Positions 31,515 to 40,089 of a DNA stretch of 64,000 nucleotides are shown one piece after another; position 1 is the first letter of the stretch; each line of letters opens with the position of its first letter. Source of the DNA: Flavobacteriales bacterium (GTDB lineage Bacteria > Bacteroidota > Bacteroidia > Flavobacteriales_F > PHOS-HE28); the NCBI GenBank assembly GCA_023382455.1, contig JAHDVX010000010.1, positions 55,615 to 119,614 of the forward strand, written 5' to 3'. Under the pieces are notes generated by a model. The model was not told the DNA's origin. It ran no database searches and worked only from the letters and a program-made list of their open reading frames with translations. Both the position numbers and the translations under genes were made by a program.

Positions 31515-32804
31515 ATGGCTCTCACACTATCCATAGAAGAGATCATCGAGCAGAGCAAGAGCCCCTTGCTCGCGATAGCGCCCGACTGGAAGCGTGTCAG
31601 GCTTGGAGACATTGCTGCCATCCAGAACGGCGCACCATTCAAATCCGAGCTCTTCAATAAGGATGGCAAGGGCATGCCGGTCATTCGGATACGGGATGTT
31701 GGCAGCGAAGGAACGGACACCTATTACTCTGGAGAGTATGACGAGGCCTACATCGTACGGGAAGGTGATCTGCTTATCGGCATGGATGGGGACTTCAACT
31801 GTGCACGCTGGAAAGGCCCCGATGCGTTGCTGAACCAGCGGGTGTGCCGGATCATACCGAAGACCGACAAGTACGAACCACGTCTGATGGACTTCGCCTT
31901 GCCGGGCTACTTGAAAGCGATCAATGATGTGACTTCATCGGTCACAGTGAAGCACCTTTCGTCAAAGACCGTCGCTGACATTCTCCTGCCGCTACCTCCC
32001 CTTCCCGGGCAGCGGCGGATCGTGTCGGCGATCGAAACGCAGCTGGGGCGGCTGGTTGCGGCGGTGGCGCGGCTGCAAGGCGCCAAGGCCCGGTTGAAGC
32101 GGTACAAGCAGGCGGTGTTGACGTCCGCCACTACTGGGAATCAGCGTTCAGAGGATGGTTCGGCAATCACTCCGGTCGTCATTGGTAAGCCTTCCTCGCC
32201 TGCACCCAAGGGCTGGCAATGGTCTCTACTTCTGAATCTTGCAAAGTTGGAATCAGGCCATACACCAAGGAAGACAATCAAGGAGTATTGGGAGGGCGGC
32301 GATGTTCCTTGGATCTGTTTGCAGGACATCCGCGATGCTGATGGGACTGTCATCATGGACACCAAGTTCCACCCGACCATGATGGGCATCGACAACTCAA
32401 GCGCACGATTGCTGCCGGAGGGAACTGTGGTGTTCTCTCGCGATATCTCCGTGGGCTTTGTAACCATCATGGGAAAGGTGATGGCCACTACACAGCACTT
32501 TGCCAACTGGATCTGCGGCGAGAAGCTGAACAATCGCTTTCTGATGTACTCGTTGATGGCATCGCGCGGCCCGTTGCTCCATCAGGGCCAGGGTACCACG
32601 GTGAAGACCATCTACATGGATGAACTGCAACAGTTCCATGTGCTCCATCCCGGCATAGAGATGCAGCAGAGAATCGCTGAGGAGATCAGGACGCGATTGG
32701 ATGGCATGGCAGAAATGGAAACCACCCTCAACGCGCAGCTCGTGCAGGCGGGTCGGTTGCGGCAGGCGGTGTTGAAGCGGGCGTTCGAGGGGAGGTTGGT
32801 GTGA
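31515..32804 (+). CDS. hsdS: Type I restriction-modification specificity subunit
   Basis: 429 residues. Two target-recognition halves are visible. The first (residues about 15-160) begins WKRVRLGDIAAIQNGAPF and ends in the conserved LPLPPLPGQRRIVSAIETQL; the second begins GWQWSLLLNLAKLESGHTPR and ends VLHPGIEMQQRIAEEIRTRL, each followed by a helical spacer. It reads the DNA target for HsdM and HsdR. Base composition is lower in GC than hsdR and hsdM, as is common for this recombining subunit. hsdM lies 8.4 kb away, separated by other defence genes. Confidence 0.92.
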   Translation: MALTLSIEEIIEQSKSPLLAIAPDWKRVRLGDIAAIQNGAPFKSELFNKDGKGMPVIRIRDVGSEGTDTYYSGEYDEAYIVREGDLLIGMDGDFNCARWKGPDALLNQRVCRIIPKTDKYEPRLMDFALPGYLKAINDVTSSVTVKHLSSKTVADILLPLPPLPGQRRIVSAIETQLGRLVAAVARLQGAKARLKRYKQAVLTSATTGNQRSEDGSAITPVVIGKPSSPAPKGWQWSLLLNLAKLESGHTPRKTIKEYWEGGDVPWICLQDIRDADGTVIMDTKFHPTMMGIDNSSARLLPEGTVVFSRDISVGFVTIMGKVMATTQHFANWICGEKLNNRFLMYSLMASRGPLLHQGQGTTVKTIYMDELQQFHVLHPGIEMQQRIAEEIRTRLDGMAEMETTLNAQLVQAGRLRQAVLKRAFEGRLV

Positions 32805-32831
32805 TGTGAGCAATAATTAATCCACAGCCAC

Positions 32832-33872
32832 ATGGATGAGCGTAGCAAACTCCGATCACTGGTAGATGGCATCATACAGTCGCAGGGGAATAGGTTCATC
32901 AAGGAATTGCTGCGCAGCAAAGAGATCACCATTGGCAAGAACAAAACGGATTTTGAGAAGCACCTGCACAAAGCCATCGATGATGGCAGCCTAAGGTTAG
33001 CTGATGTAGAGGAGTGGTTGAACCGAGTGGAAGGATGGGGTGAACAGCACGTGTATCTGTACCGGCTCTCAAAGTCAGCCGCCGTTCAATTGTCGGAGGA
33101 TAAGGTGTATAAGAAAGTTGTTGATGGAAGGATGAAAGGCCTTTGGAACAAATCAACAGCAATGACATTTGATGAGGAAGATCGGCTTGCTTCAGTGTCG
33201 TGCAAGGACGGGGTCTTTCGCCTTGTGTGGCAGAAGGCTGCCATATCGTGGCCCCGTCTACACGAGCGCGACTATGACGAAAAGGATGGATTCGACACGG
33301 TGCAGTTCAGGGCTCATTTGCGCCAGGAGGATAGAACCGTCACCCGGTTTGAAGCTCGTCCCGCCCTTGGTCTAGCCGCCTTATTCATAGCGCATCCCTT
33401 CGGCTCAACTGAGCACGAAGAAATGATCCAGACCGTTATGAGAGTCGTTGAGGGTTTCATCAGCGTGAGGGAGTTGTCGAAGGGCCGTATCGATTTGTCC
33501 AAAGTCTCCGTGAACATCGATCAGAAAGCGTCAACGTCGAATGGACAGCAGGTATCAAAGGTCACTGTGCAAAAGTCCATGCTCTTCATCGGAAGTGCAT
33601 TCGTTCTTTTCGGTGCGAATTCGAAGGACGGCAGCTATCATGCTGAGAAGTCGGTTCAAGAGATACGCAAGGCCGTGACGAATGATGAGATCAAGATGTA
33701 CGGTGGTGAAGGTTCATTCTGGTTTGAACGAGGAACTAGTGATGACGACCTGAAGCGCCGCCTTCGCGTTCAACTACACAGAAAGGACAATCGCCTTCGT
33801 CTGTGGGGGCAAATGGACGTTAACGAGGTCTGGACAATCTTGAACATGCTTGCGGCGTACGAGCATGCTTGA
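32832..33872 (+). CDS. Unknown protein in the defence island
   Basis: 346 residues, mostly soluble in character. I recognise no family. The N-terminus is helical and charged (RSKLRSLVDGIIQSQGNRF), with a central region (FEARPALGLAALFIAHPFGS) and a C-terminal block ending LRLWGQMDVNEVWTILNMLA. No obvious nuclease, ATPase or membrane motif is visible. A line of its DNA that I counted is about 48% GC, against about 67% for a line of hsdR. It starts 28 bases after hsdS and is followed after 29 bases by the hydrolase gene, so co-transcription is likely. Its location argues for an anti-phage role. Confidence 0.75.
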   Translation: MDERSKLRSLVDGIIQSQGNRFIKELLRSKEITIGKNKTDFEKHLHKAIDDGSLRLADVEEWLNRVEGWGEQHVYLYRLSKSAAVQLSEDKVYKKVVDGRMKGLWNKSTAMTFDEEDRLASVSCKDGVFRLVWQKAAISWPRLHERDYDEKDGFDTVQFRAHLRQEDRTVTRFEARPALGLAALFIAHPFGSTEHEEMIQTVMRVVEGFISVRELSKGRIDLSKVSVNIDQKASTSNGQQVSKVTVQKSMLFIGSAFVLFGANSKDGSYHAEKSVQEIRKAVTNDEIKMYGGEGSFWFERGTSDDDLKRRLRVQLHRKDNRLRLWGQMDVNEVWTILNMLAAYEHA

Positions 33873-33901
33873 TTCGATGATGTTTCTCCGCTGAGGTCGC
33901 C

Positions 33902-35218
33902 ATGGCAATGGGATCACCGATGCGCTTGCCCCCACCTGAGTATTGGGTCGGTTTGGGTCTCCGGTTCGATGAAGCACTCGTTCGTACCCTGAGAGAACTC
34001 TCCGATGCAAGGCGGCAGGAGTTCTTTTCCCGTGATCTTGGCGTGGATATAGAGGCCGGGAAGGCGCTACTTGAACAAGTCGCAACCGACGGGTGGGTGA
34101 CTCCACACATCCTTTACCGTTGCCCTGTATGCGATGAGGAACTAACGCCTGAGCAAGCTTCACGTAAGCAGTGTTCACTCTTCGAGTGCGCAGCTGTCTT
34201 CAAGGACAACGGTGGTGTGATTAGAGAGGAGAGCTACAGGCGGTCCCTCGCGGCAAGCCGCAGCGTTTCTTGGGTTGTAGCCATTCACGGCATGAAGTCT
34301 CGCGGCGAATGGCAAGAGCGACTCACTTGGTTGATTAGCACGACATGGGGCCGTGCTATCCCCACTGCCATTTACAAGTATGGCTTCATTGTTCCTGGTG
34401 TTGTGCTTTTCTGGAGAAGAAACCAGTTGAGGAATGAACTACGTGCCAAACTCCAGAGCTTCAAGGCTGACCTTGAAGCCAAGGCAATCAGAGGGAACCC
34501 CGATGTCATCGCGCACAGTTTCGGTACGTGGCTGTTCGGCCACCTTTGCTTGAAGGAACTGAAGAAGCCAGCTGAAGAACGACTTTGTTTCGGCCGCGTC
34601 ATCCTTGTGGGATGCATACTTCGGCCAGACTTCGATTGGCAAACGCTGAAGCAGGCCGGTATCGTGTCTGATGTACTCAATCATTTCGGCGATGGCGATT
34701 GCGTTGTGCCCTTAGCGCACTATACGATTTGGGATAGCGGTCCTTCTGGTCGCCAAGGATTCACGGGCACCGAAGTCGCGAACGTTCGTGCGCAAGGGTA
34801 CGGTCACGACGACCTTCTATCCATGGTGAAGAAGCTACCCCCAACTACGGAAAGGGAGTCGCTTGGCTTAAGGCAAACTTTCATGGGTTCGGCTCTTTAC
34901 AAGGTGTGGCGACCGTTCCTTGAGTTGCCATCTGAAGATCTTGCGGCTCTTTCTACAGAACATGGTGGTGGAATGTCATGGCGCAGCAGCGTTTGGCCGT
35001 TACGCGGAACGATCTTCCCCCTACTGATCATTCCAGCCCTGCTCACACCGGCCGCCTGGCTCCTAATGCTATCGTTCGACATCCTAGCAGGACCAAGGCG
35101 ATGGCTCGGCTGGGCCGCCATTGGGTTATGGGTAGCTATCGCTGTTTATGCTGTTCTAGTTACCATATCCATGACTTGGAACTGGTTACAGCTACGGTCT
35201 CAACAAGACGAATCTTAG
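33902..35218 (+). CDS. Membrane-anchored alpha/beta hydrolase with Cys-rich motif
   Basis: 438 residues. Residues about 78-100 hold CPVCDEEL and CSLFECA, a possible zinc site. From about 130 an alpha/beta hydrolase follows: VVAIHGMKSRGEW (oxyanion turn), DVIAHSFGTW with the presumed nucleophile Ser near 204, FGDGDCVVP with an acid, and GYGHDDLL with a His, giving a complete triad in the right order. Residues about 365-425 contain two transmembrane helices (FPLLIIPALLTPAAWLLML and WAAIGLWVAIAVYAVLVTIS). A membrane-attached lipase or esterase acting as a defence effector is plausible. Low GC, same strand as its neighbours. The Cys motif in front of a hydrolase is unusual. Confidence 0.7.
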   Translation: MAMGSPMRLPPPEYWVGLGLRFDEALVRTLRELSDARRQEFFSRDLGVDIEAGKALLEQVATDGWVTPHILYRCPVCDEELTPEQASRKQCSLFECAAVFKDNGGVIREESYRRSLAASRSVSWVVAIHGMKSRGEWQERLTWLISTTWGRAIPTAIYKYGFIVPGVVLFWRRNQLRNELRAKLQSFKADLEAKAIRGNPDVIAHSFGTWLFGHLCLKELKKPAEERLCFGRVILVGCILRPDFDWQTLKQAGIVSDVLNHFGDGDCVVPLAHYTIWDSGPSGRQGFTGTEVANVRAQGYGHDDLLSMVKKLPPTTERESLGLRQTFMGSALYKVWRPFLELPSEDLAALSTEHGGGMSWRSSVWPLRGTIFPLLIIPALLTPAAWLLMLSFDILAGPRRWLGWAAIGLWVAIAVYAVLVTISMTWNWLQLRSQQDES

Positions 35219-35223
35219 GTGTC

Positions 35224-35754
35224 ATGGAAGTCGTGCCACTCTCCTTTGATGAGATCCGGGGCTGGGAACAGTTCCAGGAGTTGGTGGCGGCGTACTTCAA
35301 AGCATGCCAAGCGGACCGGGAGCTGAATGTGACGGAGGTGAAGACCTATGTAACCGGAAGGGGGCCTGATGGCGGTTGCGATCTGGAGGTGACGCTCCGG
35401 TTGATGGATGGACTTGATGGCTTTACGCGGAAGTGGATCGTGCAGTGCAAGTTCCATTCGGGCACTGTCGGTCTTGGAGATATCGCTTCAGTGAGCATTC
35501 CCACACTGATGCATTCCCTCGGTGCAGATGGCTACTTGTTGGTCTGCAAGGGGGGCGTGTCATCCAAGGTCACGGATCAGTTCAAGGCTTTGAACGAAGC
35601 GTGTCCCTTCAAGCGGTCTTATTGTTGTTGGACCGGTGATCAGTTCCTGGATCGCATCAAGTTCAAGCCCGAACTGATCAAGAGCTACTTCCCTCGTCAC
35701 CACCAGTTCACGCTTGAGCAGGAAGCACGGATCAAAAGCATCACCAACCCATGA
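35224..35754 (+). CDS. Mrr-like restriction endonuclease
   Basis: 176 residues from ATG 35224, 5 bases after the hydrolase stop; the frame extends upstream but overlaps that gene. Motifs of the Mrr branch of the PD-(D/E)XK fold are FQELVAAYFKA (N-terminal helix), DGGCDLEV with the catalytic Asp (near residue 52) and WIVQCKF with the Gln-x-Lys that replaces Glu-x-Lys in Mrr enzymes (near 73-75). It probably cuts DNA, perhaps modified DNA. The stop overlaps the start of the TIR-like gene by 4 bases, the first of a chain of overlapping genes. Confidence 0.8.
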   Translation: MEVVPLSFDEIRGWEQFQELVAAYFKACQADRELNVTEVKTYVTGRGPDGGCDLEVTLRLMDGLDGFTRKWIVQCKFHSGTVGLGDIASVSIPTLMHSLGADGYLLVCKGGVSSKVTDQFKALNEACPFKRSYCCWTGDQFLDRIKFKPELIKSYFPRHHQFTLEQEARIKSITNP

Positions 35755-36227
35755 GGGCATTCCTCTCATACTCGCTCAGCGACTCTCAGGACTATGTCGT
35801 GACAGTCCTAGCCCGTCAGCTTCGTGAGAAGGGATACACCCTTATGACCGGGCACAGCGGCTCGTATTACTCTACGCTTGATGCACATGAGAGCGTTCTC
35901 CGCACGTGCAGTCTCTTCATCGGTGTCATCACCGAAGGAAGCGATGAGGTGAACCGGGTCACACACGAGTACAACAAGGCGGATGAATGGCGTATACCGG
36001 CCTTGTTGTTGATGGAGCAATCCATTGCGGCTGATTCGGGGCTATTGAACCACCCGAATGTGGTTGCCTACAACCGGTACGACCCCTCCACGGCCATCCA
36101 GACCGTGCGAAAGCGGGTGGCCCATGCTAAGGCGCCCGGGACGAAACAGACCGACGATACGGCAGCTTGGATATTGGGCGGAGCTGCGGTGCTTGCGTTG
36201 ATCGCCCTGCTCTCTAGCAAGAAGTGA
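35751..36227 (+). CDS. TIR-like domain protein with C-terminal membrane helix
   Basis: 158 residues. Residues 1-115 have the TIR-type order: MRAFLSYSLSDSQDYVVTVL at the start, a middle strand LFIGVITEGSDE, then VTHEYNKADEWRIPALLLME, where the Glu before the NKAD helix fits the catalytic position of NAD-cleaving TIR domains. Residues about 137-155 form a transmembrane helix (AAWILGGAAVLALIALLSS). TIR proteins in bacterial defence either cleave NAD or make cyclic ADP-ribose signals. It overlaps the genes on both sides by 4 bases. The family call is moderately sure; a related nucleotide-processing fold is the alternative. Confidence 0.65.
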   Translation: MRAFLSYSLSDSQDYVVTVLARQLREKGYTLMTGHSGSYYSTLDAHESVLRTCSLFIGVITEGSDEVNRVTHEYNKADEWRIPALLLMEQSIAADSGLLNHPNVVAYNRYDPSTAIQTVRKRVAHAKAPGTKQTDDTAAWILGGAAVLALIALLSSKK

Positions 36228-37273
36228 TGAGGATAGTGCCCGCCCCCAACCTTTTCAGTGTAGCTACATCAGAGCTAAGTCAGGATGCCTTCCTGACCTG
36301 GTTCATGCTTTGGGCAGATGCCTCATACAGGGAGGTCAATCCATATCTCCACGGGCAAGCGAAGCGGTTCATCGGCTGGTTACATGAGCGCGCAGGGGCA
36401 CCTCTGCCAGTATACTCCCGCGTTTCAACTCAACGTCAGTTCAAGAGGATCGACGTGTTTGTGACCCTGAGTACAGAGGGCCAACCTGATCGTCATATCC
36501 TTATCGAGGACAAAACTTTCACGCGCGATAGCAACGACCAGATCAACCGATATCTCGAAGCCGTTCGCAATGCTGGTATCGAAGGTGAGGTCGTGCCGAT
36601 CTACCTGAAGTCATGGGTGGAGGAGCCACGGAAGGAGGTTCCGGGCCTTGCCCGTATTTACTTGCATGACCTTGCCGCATTCGTTCAAGAAATCGACTTC
36701 AATCGCGCGAGCAGTGAGATTTTAAAACAATGGTGCGAGCATATTCTTGCTCGACATATCTCTGTTGAGCGATACAAGGTGCAACCTGCCAACACTTGGC
36801 AATGGGATCAATGGCATGGGTTCTTCAATGCACTGTCGCACCACCCTTCGATCCTGCCGTTGGAGCCAGGCTTCGGCTACGTACCCAACCAATCCGGTGG
36901 CTTCATTGGCTGTTGGATGGGTTGGGAGGAACATCCCGAGGTTGACCAGACCTATTTGCAGATTGACGCGTATCCAGAAAAGTTCGTGAAATTGACATTT
37001 CGACTTGGCGCGAAGGCTGGGACCAAAGTGACCATGGCTCAAGCGAAGGGAATGTTCAACGCCATTTCAAGCTTGTCGGAGAAGTATGGTTTCACGGTCA
37101 AACCATCAGGTCGTTTCCAGTCAGGCAAATCTTCGTGCTTCGCCATCCTCGAAGGGCACATTGTAGCCCCGCGCTTCGAGGATATGGCCAACATGGATCA
37201 CGCAGTGGGAATCGTTCAAAAGAGCCACGCACTTCTGAAGGAGTGTTCAGCAGCCCTCAAGAAACTCGCATAG
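36224..37273 (+). CDS. PD-(D/E)XK nuclease superfamily protein
   Basis: 349 residues, start overlapping the TIR stop (ATGA). The N-terminus NLFSVATSELSQDAFLTWFM is typical of the PDDEXK_4 group. The active-site elements are RIDVFVTL (Asp near residue 76) and RHILIEDKTF (Glu and Lys near 92-95). The C-terminal 200 residues carry Trp-rich blocks (NTWQWDQWHGFF) that I cannot assign. Probably a DNA- or RNA-cutting effector. The stop codon directly abuts the ATG of the DUF262 gene, so the four genes from 35224 to 39070 look like one translationally coupled unit. Confidence 0.8.
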   Translation: MMRIVPAPNLFSVATSELSQDAFLTWFMLWADASYREVNPYLHGQAKRFIGWLHERAGAPLPVYSRVSTQRQFKRIDVFVTLSTEGQPDRHILIEDKTFTRDSNDQINRYLEAVRNAGIEGEVVPIYLKSWVEEPRKEVPGLARIYLHDLAAFVQEIDFNRASSEILKQWCEHILARHISVERYKVQPANTWQWDQWHGFFNALSHHPSILPLEPGFGYVPNQSGGFIGCWMGWEEHPEVDQTYLQIDAYPEKFVKLTFRLGAKAGTKVTMAQAKGMFNAISSLSEKYGFTVKPSGRFQSGKSSCFAILEGHIVAPRFEDMANMDHAVGIVQKSHALLKECSAALKKLA

Positions 37274-39070
37274 ATGCAAACCCAGAAGTACTCCATCCAG
37301 CAACCCCTGATCGAGAGCCTCTTGACCTGGGTGAAGGACGGCGAGATCGCCATCCCCGAGATCCAGCGCCCCTTTGTGTGGGACAAGAGCAAGGTGCGCG
37401 ATCTGATGGACAGCATCTACCAGGGCTTTCCGGTGGGCTACATCATCACGTGGAAGAACCCTGATGTGCGGCTGAAGAACGGCACGCTGAGCGGTGGCAA
37501 GAAGATCCTGATCGACGGGCAACAGCGCATCACCGCCCTGCGCGCCGCGCTGATGGACGAGTACGTGGTGGACCAGGACTACGCCCGCATCAAGATCAAG
37601 ATCGCCTTCCACCCGCTGGAGCAGAAGTTCGAGGTGCAAACGCCCATCATCGCCAAGGACAAGACCTGGCTGCCGGATATCAGCGCCTTCTTCCAGCCGG
37701 GCTTCAGCCTTATCAAGCTCAACAGCGCCTACCTGAAGGCCAACCCCGATGCGGACCCCGACCGGGTGGAGGCCAGCCTGGGCCAGCTGGCCAACCTGGC
37801 CAAGCGGCAGATCGGCGTGATCGAGCTGAACCACGACCTGGACATCGAGACGGTGACGGAGATCTTCATCCGCATCAACAGCAAAGGCGTGGTACTGAGC
37901 CAGGCGGATTTCGCCATGAGCAAGATCGCCAGCAACGAGAAGCACGGCGGTCCGGTGCTGCGCAAGGCCATCGACTACTTCTGCCACCTGTGCAAGGAGC
38001 CGCAGTACTACGACCACATCAAGGACCACGACACGGAGTTCGCCGCCACCGAGCACTTCAAGCGGATGAAGTGGCTGCGCACCGAGACCGAGGACCTCTA
38101 CGACCCTGACTACACGGATATGCTGCGTGTAGCCGCCGGTGTGGAGTTCGGCCGGGGCAAGATGAGCGACCTGGTAAGCCTGTTGAGCGGCCGCGACTTC
38201 GTGAAACGCACCTTCGAAGAAAGCGTGGTGGAGGAGAGCTTCCAGCGGCTGGCCAGCGGGGTGGAGCGCTTCAGCAACGAAACGGATTTCAAGTTCTTCA
38301 CGCAGATCCTGCGTTCGGCCGGCTTCGTCCACAGTAAGCTGATGCGTAGCCAGAACGCCATCAACTTCGCCTACCTGCTGTACCTGCACTTGCGCGGCAA
38401 GGGCCTCTCGCGCAACGCCAAGCTGCAGGGCCTGGTGCGGCGCTGGTACGTGATGAGCATCCTCACGGAGCGCGCCACCGGCAGCTTCGAGAGCCGTTTC
38501 GACCGCGACATCCGCACCCTGAACGAGCGCGATGCCGCCGAGTACCTGGCGGAGATCGAGGCCGGTGAGCTCAGCGATGCCTTCTGGAACTCGGTGCTCC
38601 CCGGCCACTTCGACAGTCCGGTGGTGAGCAGCCCCTTCTTCGGGATCTTCCTGGCCGCCCAGGTGAACAGCAAGGACCACGGCCTCTTCAGCCGCCACCA
38701 CACGGTGCACGACATGCTGCTCACCGAAGGCGATGTGCACCACATCTTCCCCCGCGCCTACCTGAAGAAGCACGGCATGGGCCGCAGCCTGTACAACCGC
38801 CTCAGCAACTTGGTCTTCATCGACCAGCCCGCCAACATCACCATCGGCGCCAAGCCCCCCTCGGACTACTTCAACGCCGTTCTGGAGGCCGTGGACCGCA
38901 AAGGCACCATCGGAGACCTGCGCACCAAGGCGGACCTGAAGGCGAACATGGCGGAGAACTGCATCCCGGAGAGTGTCTTCGACGCGGGCGTGAAGCAGTA
39001 CGAGCGCTTCCTGGAGGAGCGCAAGGTGCTGATGGCGGCGAAGATCAGGGGGTGGTATGAGGGGTTGTAG
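37274..39070 (+). CDS. DUF262-HNH protein (GmrSD-like nuclease family)
   Basis: 598 residues. The N-terminal DUF262 domain has IPEIQRPFVWDKSKVRDLMD and IDGQQRITALRAAL (near residues 79-92), the DGQQR signature of the ParB/Srx-like nucleotidase fold. Near residues 487-500 GDVHHIFPRAYL and later LSNLVFI form an HNH-type nuclease. This pairing resembles type IV restriction GmrSD and the SspE-type effectors, which act on modified or unmodified phage DNA. Unlike the preceding low-GC genes this one has the high GC of the host. It starts immediately after the PD-(D/E)XK gene. Confidence 0.88.
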   Translation: MQTQKYSIQQPLIESLLTWVKDGEIAIPEIQRPFVWDKSKVRDLMDSIYQGFPVGYIITWKNPDVRLKNGTLSGGKKILIDGQQRITALRAALMDEYVVDQDYARIKIKIAFHPLEQKFEVQTPIIAKDKTWLPDISAFFQPGFSLIKLNSAYLKANPDADPDRVEASLGQLANLAKRQIGVIELNHDLDIETVTEIFIRINSKGVVLSQADFAMSKIASNEKHGGPVLRKAIDYFCHLCKEPQYYDHIKDHDTEFAATEHFKRMKWLRTETEDLYDPDYTDMLRVAAGVEFGRGKMSDLVSLLSGRDFVKRTFEESVVEESFQRLASGVERFSNETDFKFFTQILRSAGFVHSKLMRSQNAINFAYLLYLHLRGKGLSRNAKLQGLVRRWYVMSILTERATGSFESRFDRDIRTLNERDAAEYLAEIEAGELSDAFWNSVLPGHFDSPVVSSPFFGIFLAAQVNSKDHGLFSRHHTVHDMLLTEGDVHHIFPRAYLKKHGMGRSLYNRLSNLVFIDQPANITIGAKPPSDYFNAVLEAVDRKGTIGDLRTKADLKANMAENCIPESVFDAGVKQYERFLEERKVLMAAKIRGWYEGL

Positions 39071-39074
39071 TTTC

Positions 39075-39114
39075 GATCGGATAATGGGTCGACGAGAAGA
39101 TCAGATAATGAGGT
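39075..39114. repeat. Short imperfect direct repeat
   Basis: GATCGGATAATGGGT (39075-39089) recurs as GATCAGATAATGAGGT (39099-39114), filling the gap between the DUF262 gene and the next small gene. Possibly a dispersed repeat or a regulatory site. Confidence 0.35.
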
Positions 39115-39119
39115 GAGCC

Positions 39120-39476
39120 ATGCCCGAGAAGGAGATCAGCACCATCAACCGCGCGTACATCAGCATCCTGCCGAAGCAGCCCTATTACGACTGGGCCAAC
39201 GCGGTGTTCGCGGACAGCACGCCCATGAGCCCGGGGAACAAGGAAGCCACGGCCTACGCCATCGATGATGACTTCGAGGTAAAGGAACTGGCCGACGTGG
39301 TGAAGCCGTATTTCCCTTTCATCTTCGAGATGGAGCTCTTCGGCGTGTGCACCGATCCGGAAGAGTGGCCACAAGAGCGCACCTGGAAGCTGTTCTGTGC
39401 GTGGTTCGAGTTCCATGTGGGCAGCATGGTGTGGGACCTGGTGCCCGAGGAGCCCCTTGGCCACGATGATGAATGA
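39120..39476 (+). CDS. Small conserved-type protein, unknown
   Basis: 118 residues, acidic and aromatic. Core strings are NRAYISILPKQPYYDWANAV, FEMELFGVCTDPEEWPQERT and LFCAWFEFHVGSMVWDLV. The pattern is that of a compact soluble protein with no catalytic motif I know. It begins 49 bases after the DUF262 gene on the same strand and could belong to the same transcript. A 37-codon frame (39466-39579, MMNEPVQVLRQRPVTGEDP) overlaps its end and might be a further tiny gene, though I would not insist on it. Confidence 0.65.
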   Translation: MPEKEISTINRAYISILPKQPYYDWANAVFADSTPMSPGNKEATAYAIDDDFEVKELADVVKPYFPFIFEMELFGVCTDPEEWPQERTWKLFCAWFEFHVGSMVWDLVPEEPLGHDDE

Positions 39477-39578
39477 GCCTGTCCAGGTGCTGAGGCAGCG
39501 CCCGGTGACCGGCGAGGACCCGGTGAAGGTGAAGCGGATACGGGCGGTGCTGCGGGAGCGGAGGACACCGATCCACTA

Positions 39579-39643
39579 AGTACTATATCCGAAGTGCAGC
39601 AGATGTGCGGATCGCACATTTGTGGCACACGCAGTATAGTGCT
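39579..39643. terminator. Nested inverted repeats between convergent genes
   Basis: An outer pair (AGTACTATA at 39579-39587 with TATAGTGCT at 39635-39643, one mismatch) encloses a perfect inner pair (ATGTGCG at 39603-39609 with CGCACAT at 39613-39619). It sits where the rightward operon meets the end of the leftward SecB-like gene, so a two-way terminator is the simplest reading; a recombination site is the alternative. Confidence 0.4.
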
Positions 39644-40089
39644 CACTTCCCTTCCAAGGGCAGTTCCGGCGCGAAGGCCTTCACGTCCATCAAGGGCAAT
39701 AGCGCACCGTGCAAGGGCGTGCCCTTGAACACGCCGAACATGATGCCGCGCGTGGTGGAAATGGCGATGCCGTTCAGGGTGGCCAGCAGATCCGGTGGGA
39801 TCACCGCGATGCCTTGATCGTTCTTGTAGACCAACGTCTGGAAATCGGCCAGGGAAAAGGACACCGTAGCCGAGAGCTTCCCGATGGGCACCGCACTTTT
39901 CTGCGTGACGATGGTTACGCTGACATTGCAGAGCACCCAGCCGTTCTGTTCATGCACCGCGTTCTCCAGGTTTACGCTGAAGTTGAGCCCTGAGGCCGCT
40001 TCATCCTGTGGCGGCACCGGATGGATGTGCGACTCGTTCAGCTGAATGAGGTTCAGGCTGTACTTATAGGGGGGCTTTGGGTCGCTCAT
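39643..40089 (-). CDS. SecB-like chaperone of a TAC module
   Basis: 148 residues from Met at 40089 (MSDPKPPYKYS), which shares a base with the antitoxin stop (TGATG). The fold signature of SecB is visible: LNLIQLNESHI at the start, then strands to VSFSLADFQTLV, and the closing VIPPDLLATLNGIAISTTRG with FKGTPLHGALLPLMDV. In toxin-antitoxin-chaperone systems such a SecB-like protein keeps the unstable antitoxin folded. Gene order here (toxin, antitoxin, chaperone, tightly overlapping) fits. The frame open upstream to 40398 overlaps the antitoxin gene and is non-coding. Confidence 0.8.
   Translation of the reverse strand: MSDPKPPYKYSLNLIQLNESHIHPVPPQDEAASGLNFSVNLENAVHEQNGWVLCNVSVTIVTQKSAVPIGKLSATVSFSLADFQTLVYKNDQGIAVIPPDLLATLNGIAISTTRGIMFGVFKGTPLHGALLPLMDVKAFAPELPLEGK

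Noticed and set aside
37274..39070. Naming the DUF262 protein GmrSD or SspE outright
   Set aside because: Both share the DUF262 and HNH parts. The sequence alone does not decide between them, and no Ssp genes are adjacent.
39579..39643. Nested inverted repeats as an attachment site or invertible switch
   Set aside because: Only one copy was seen and it sits between convergent genes, where a terminator is the simpler reading.
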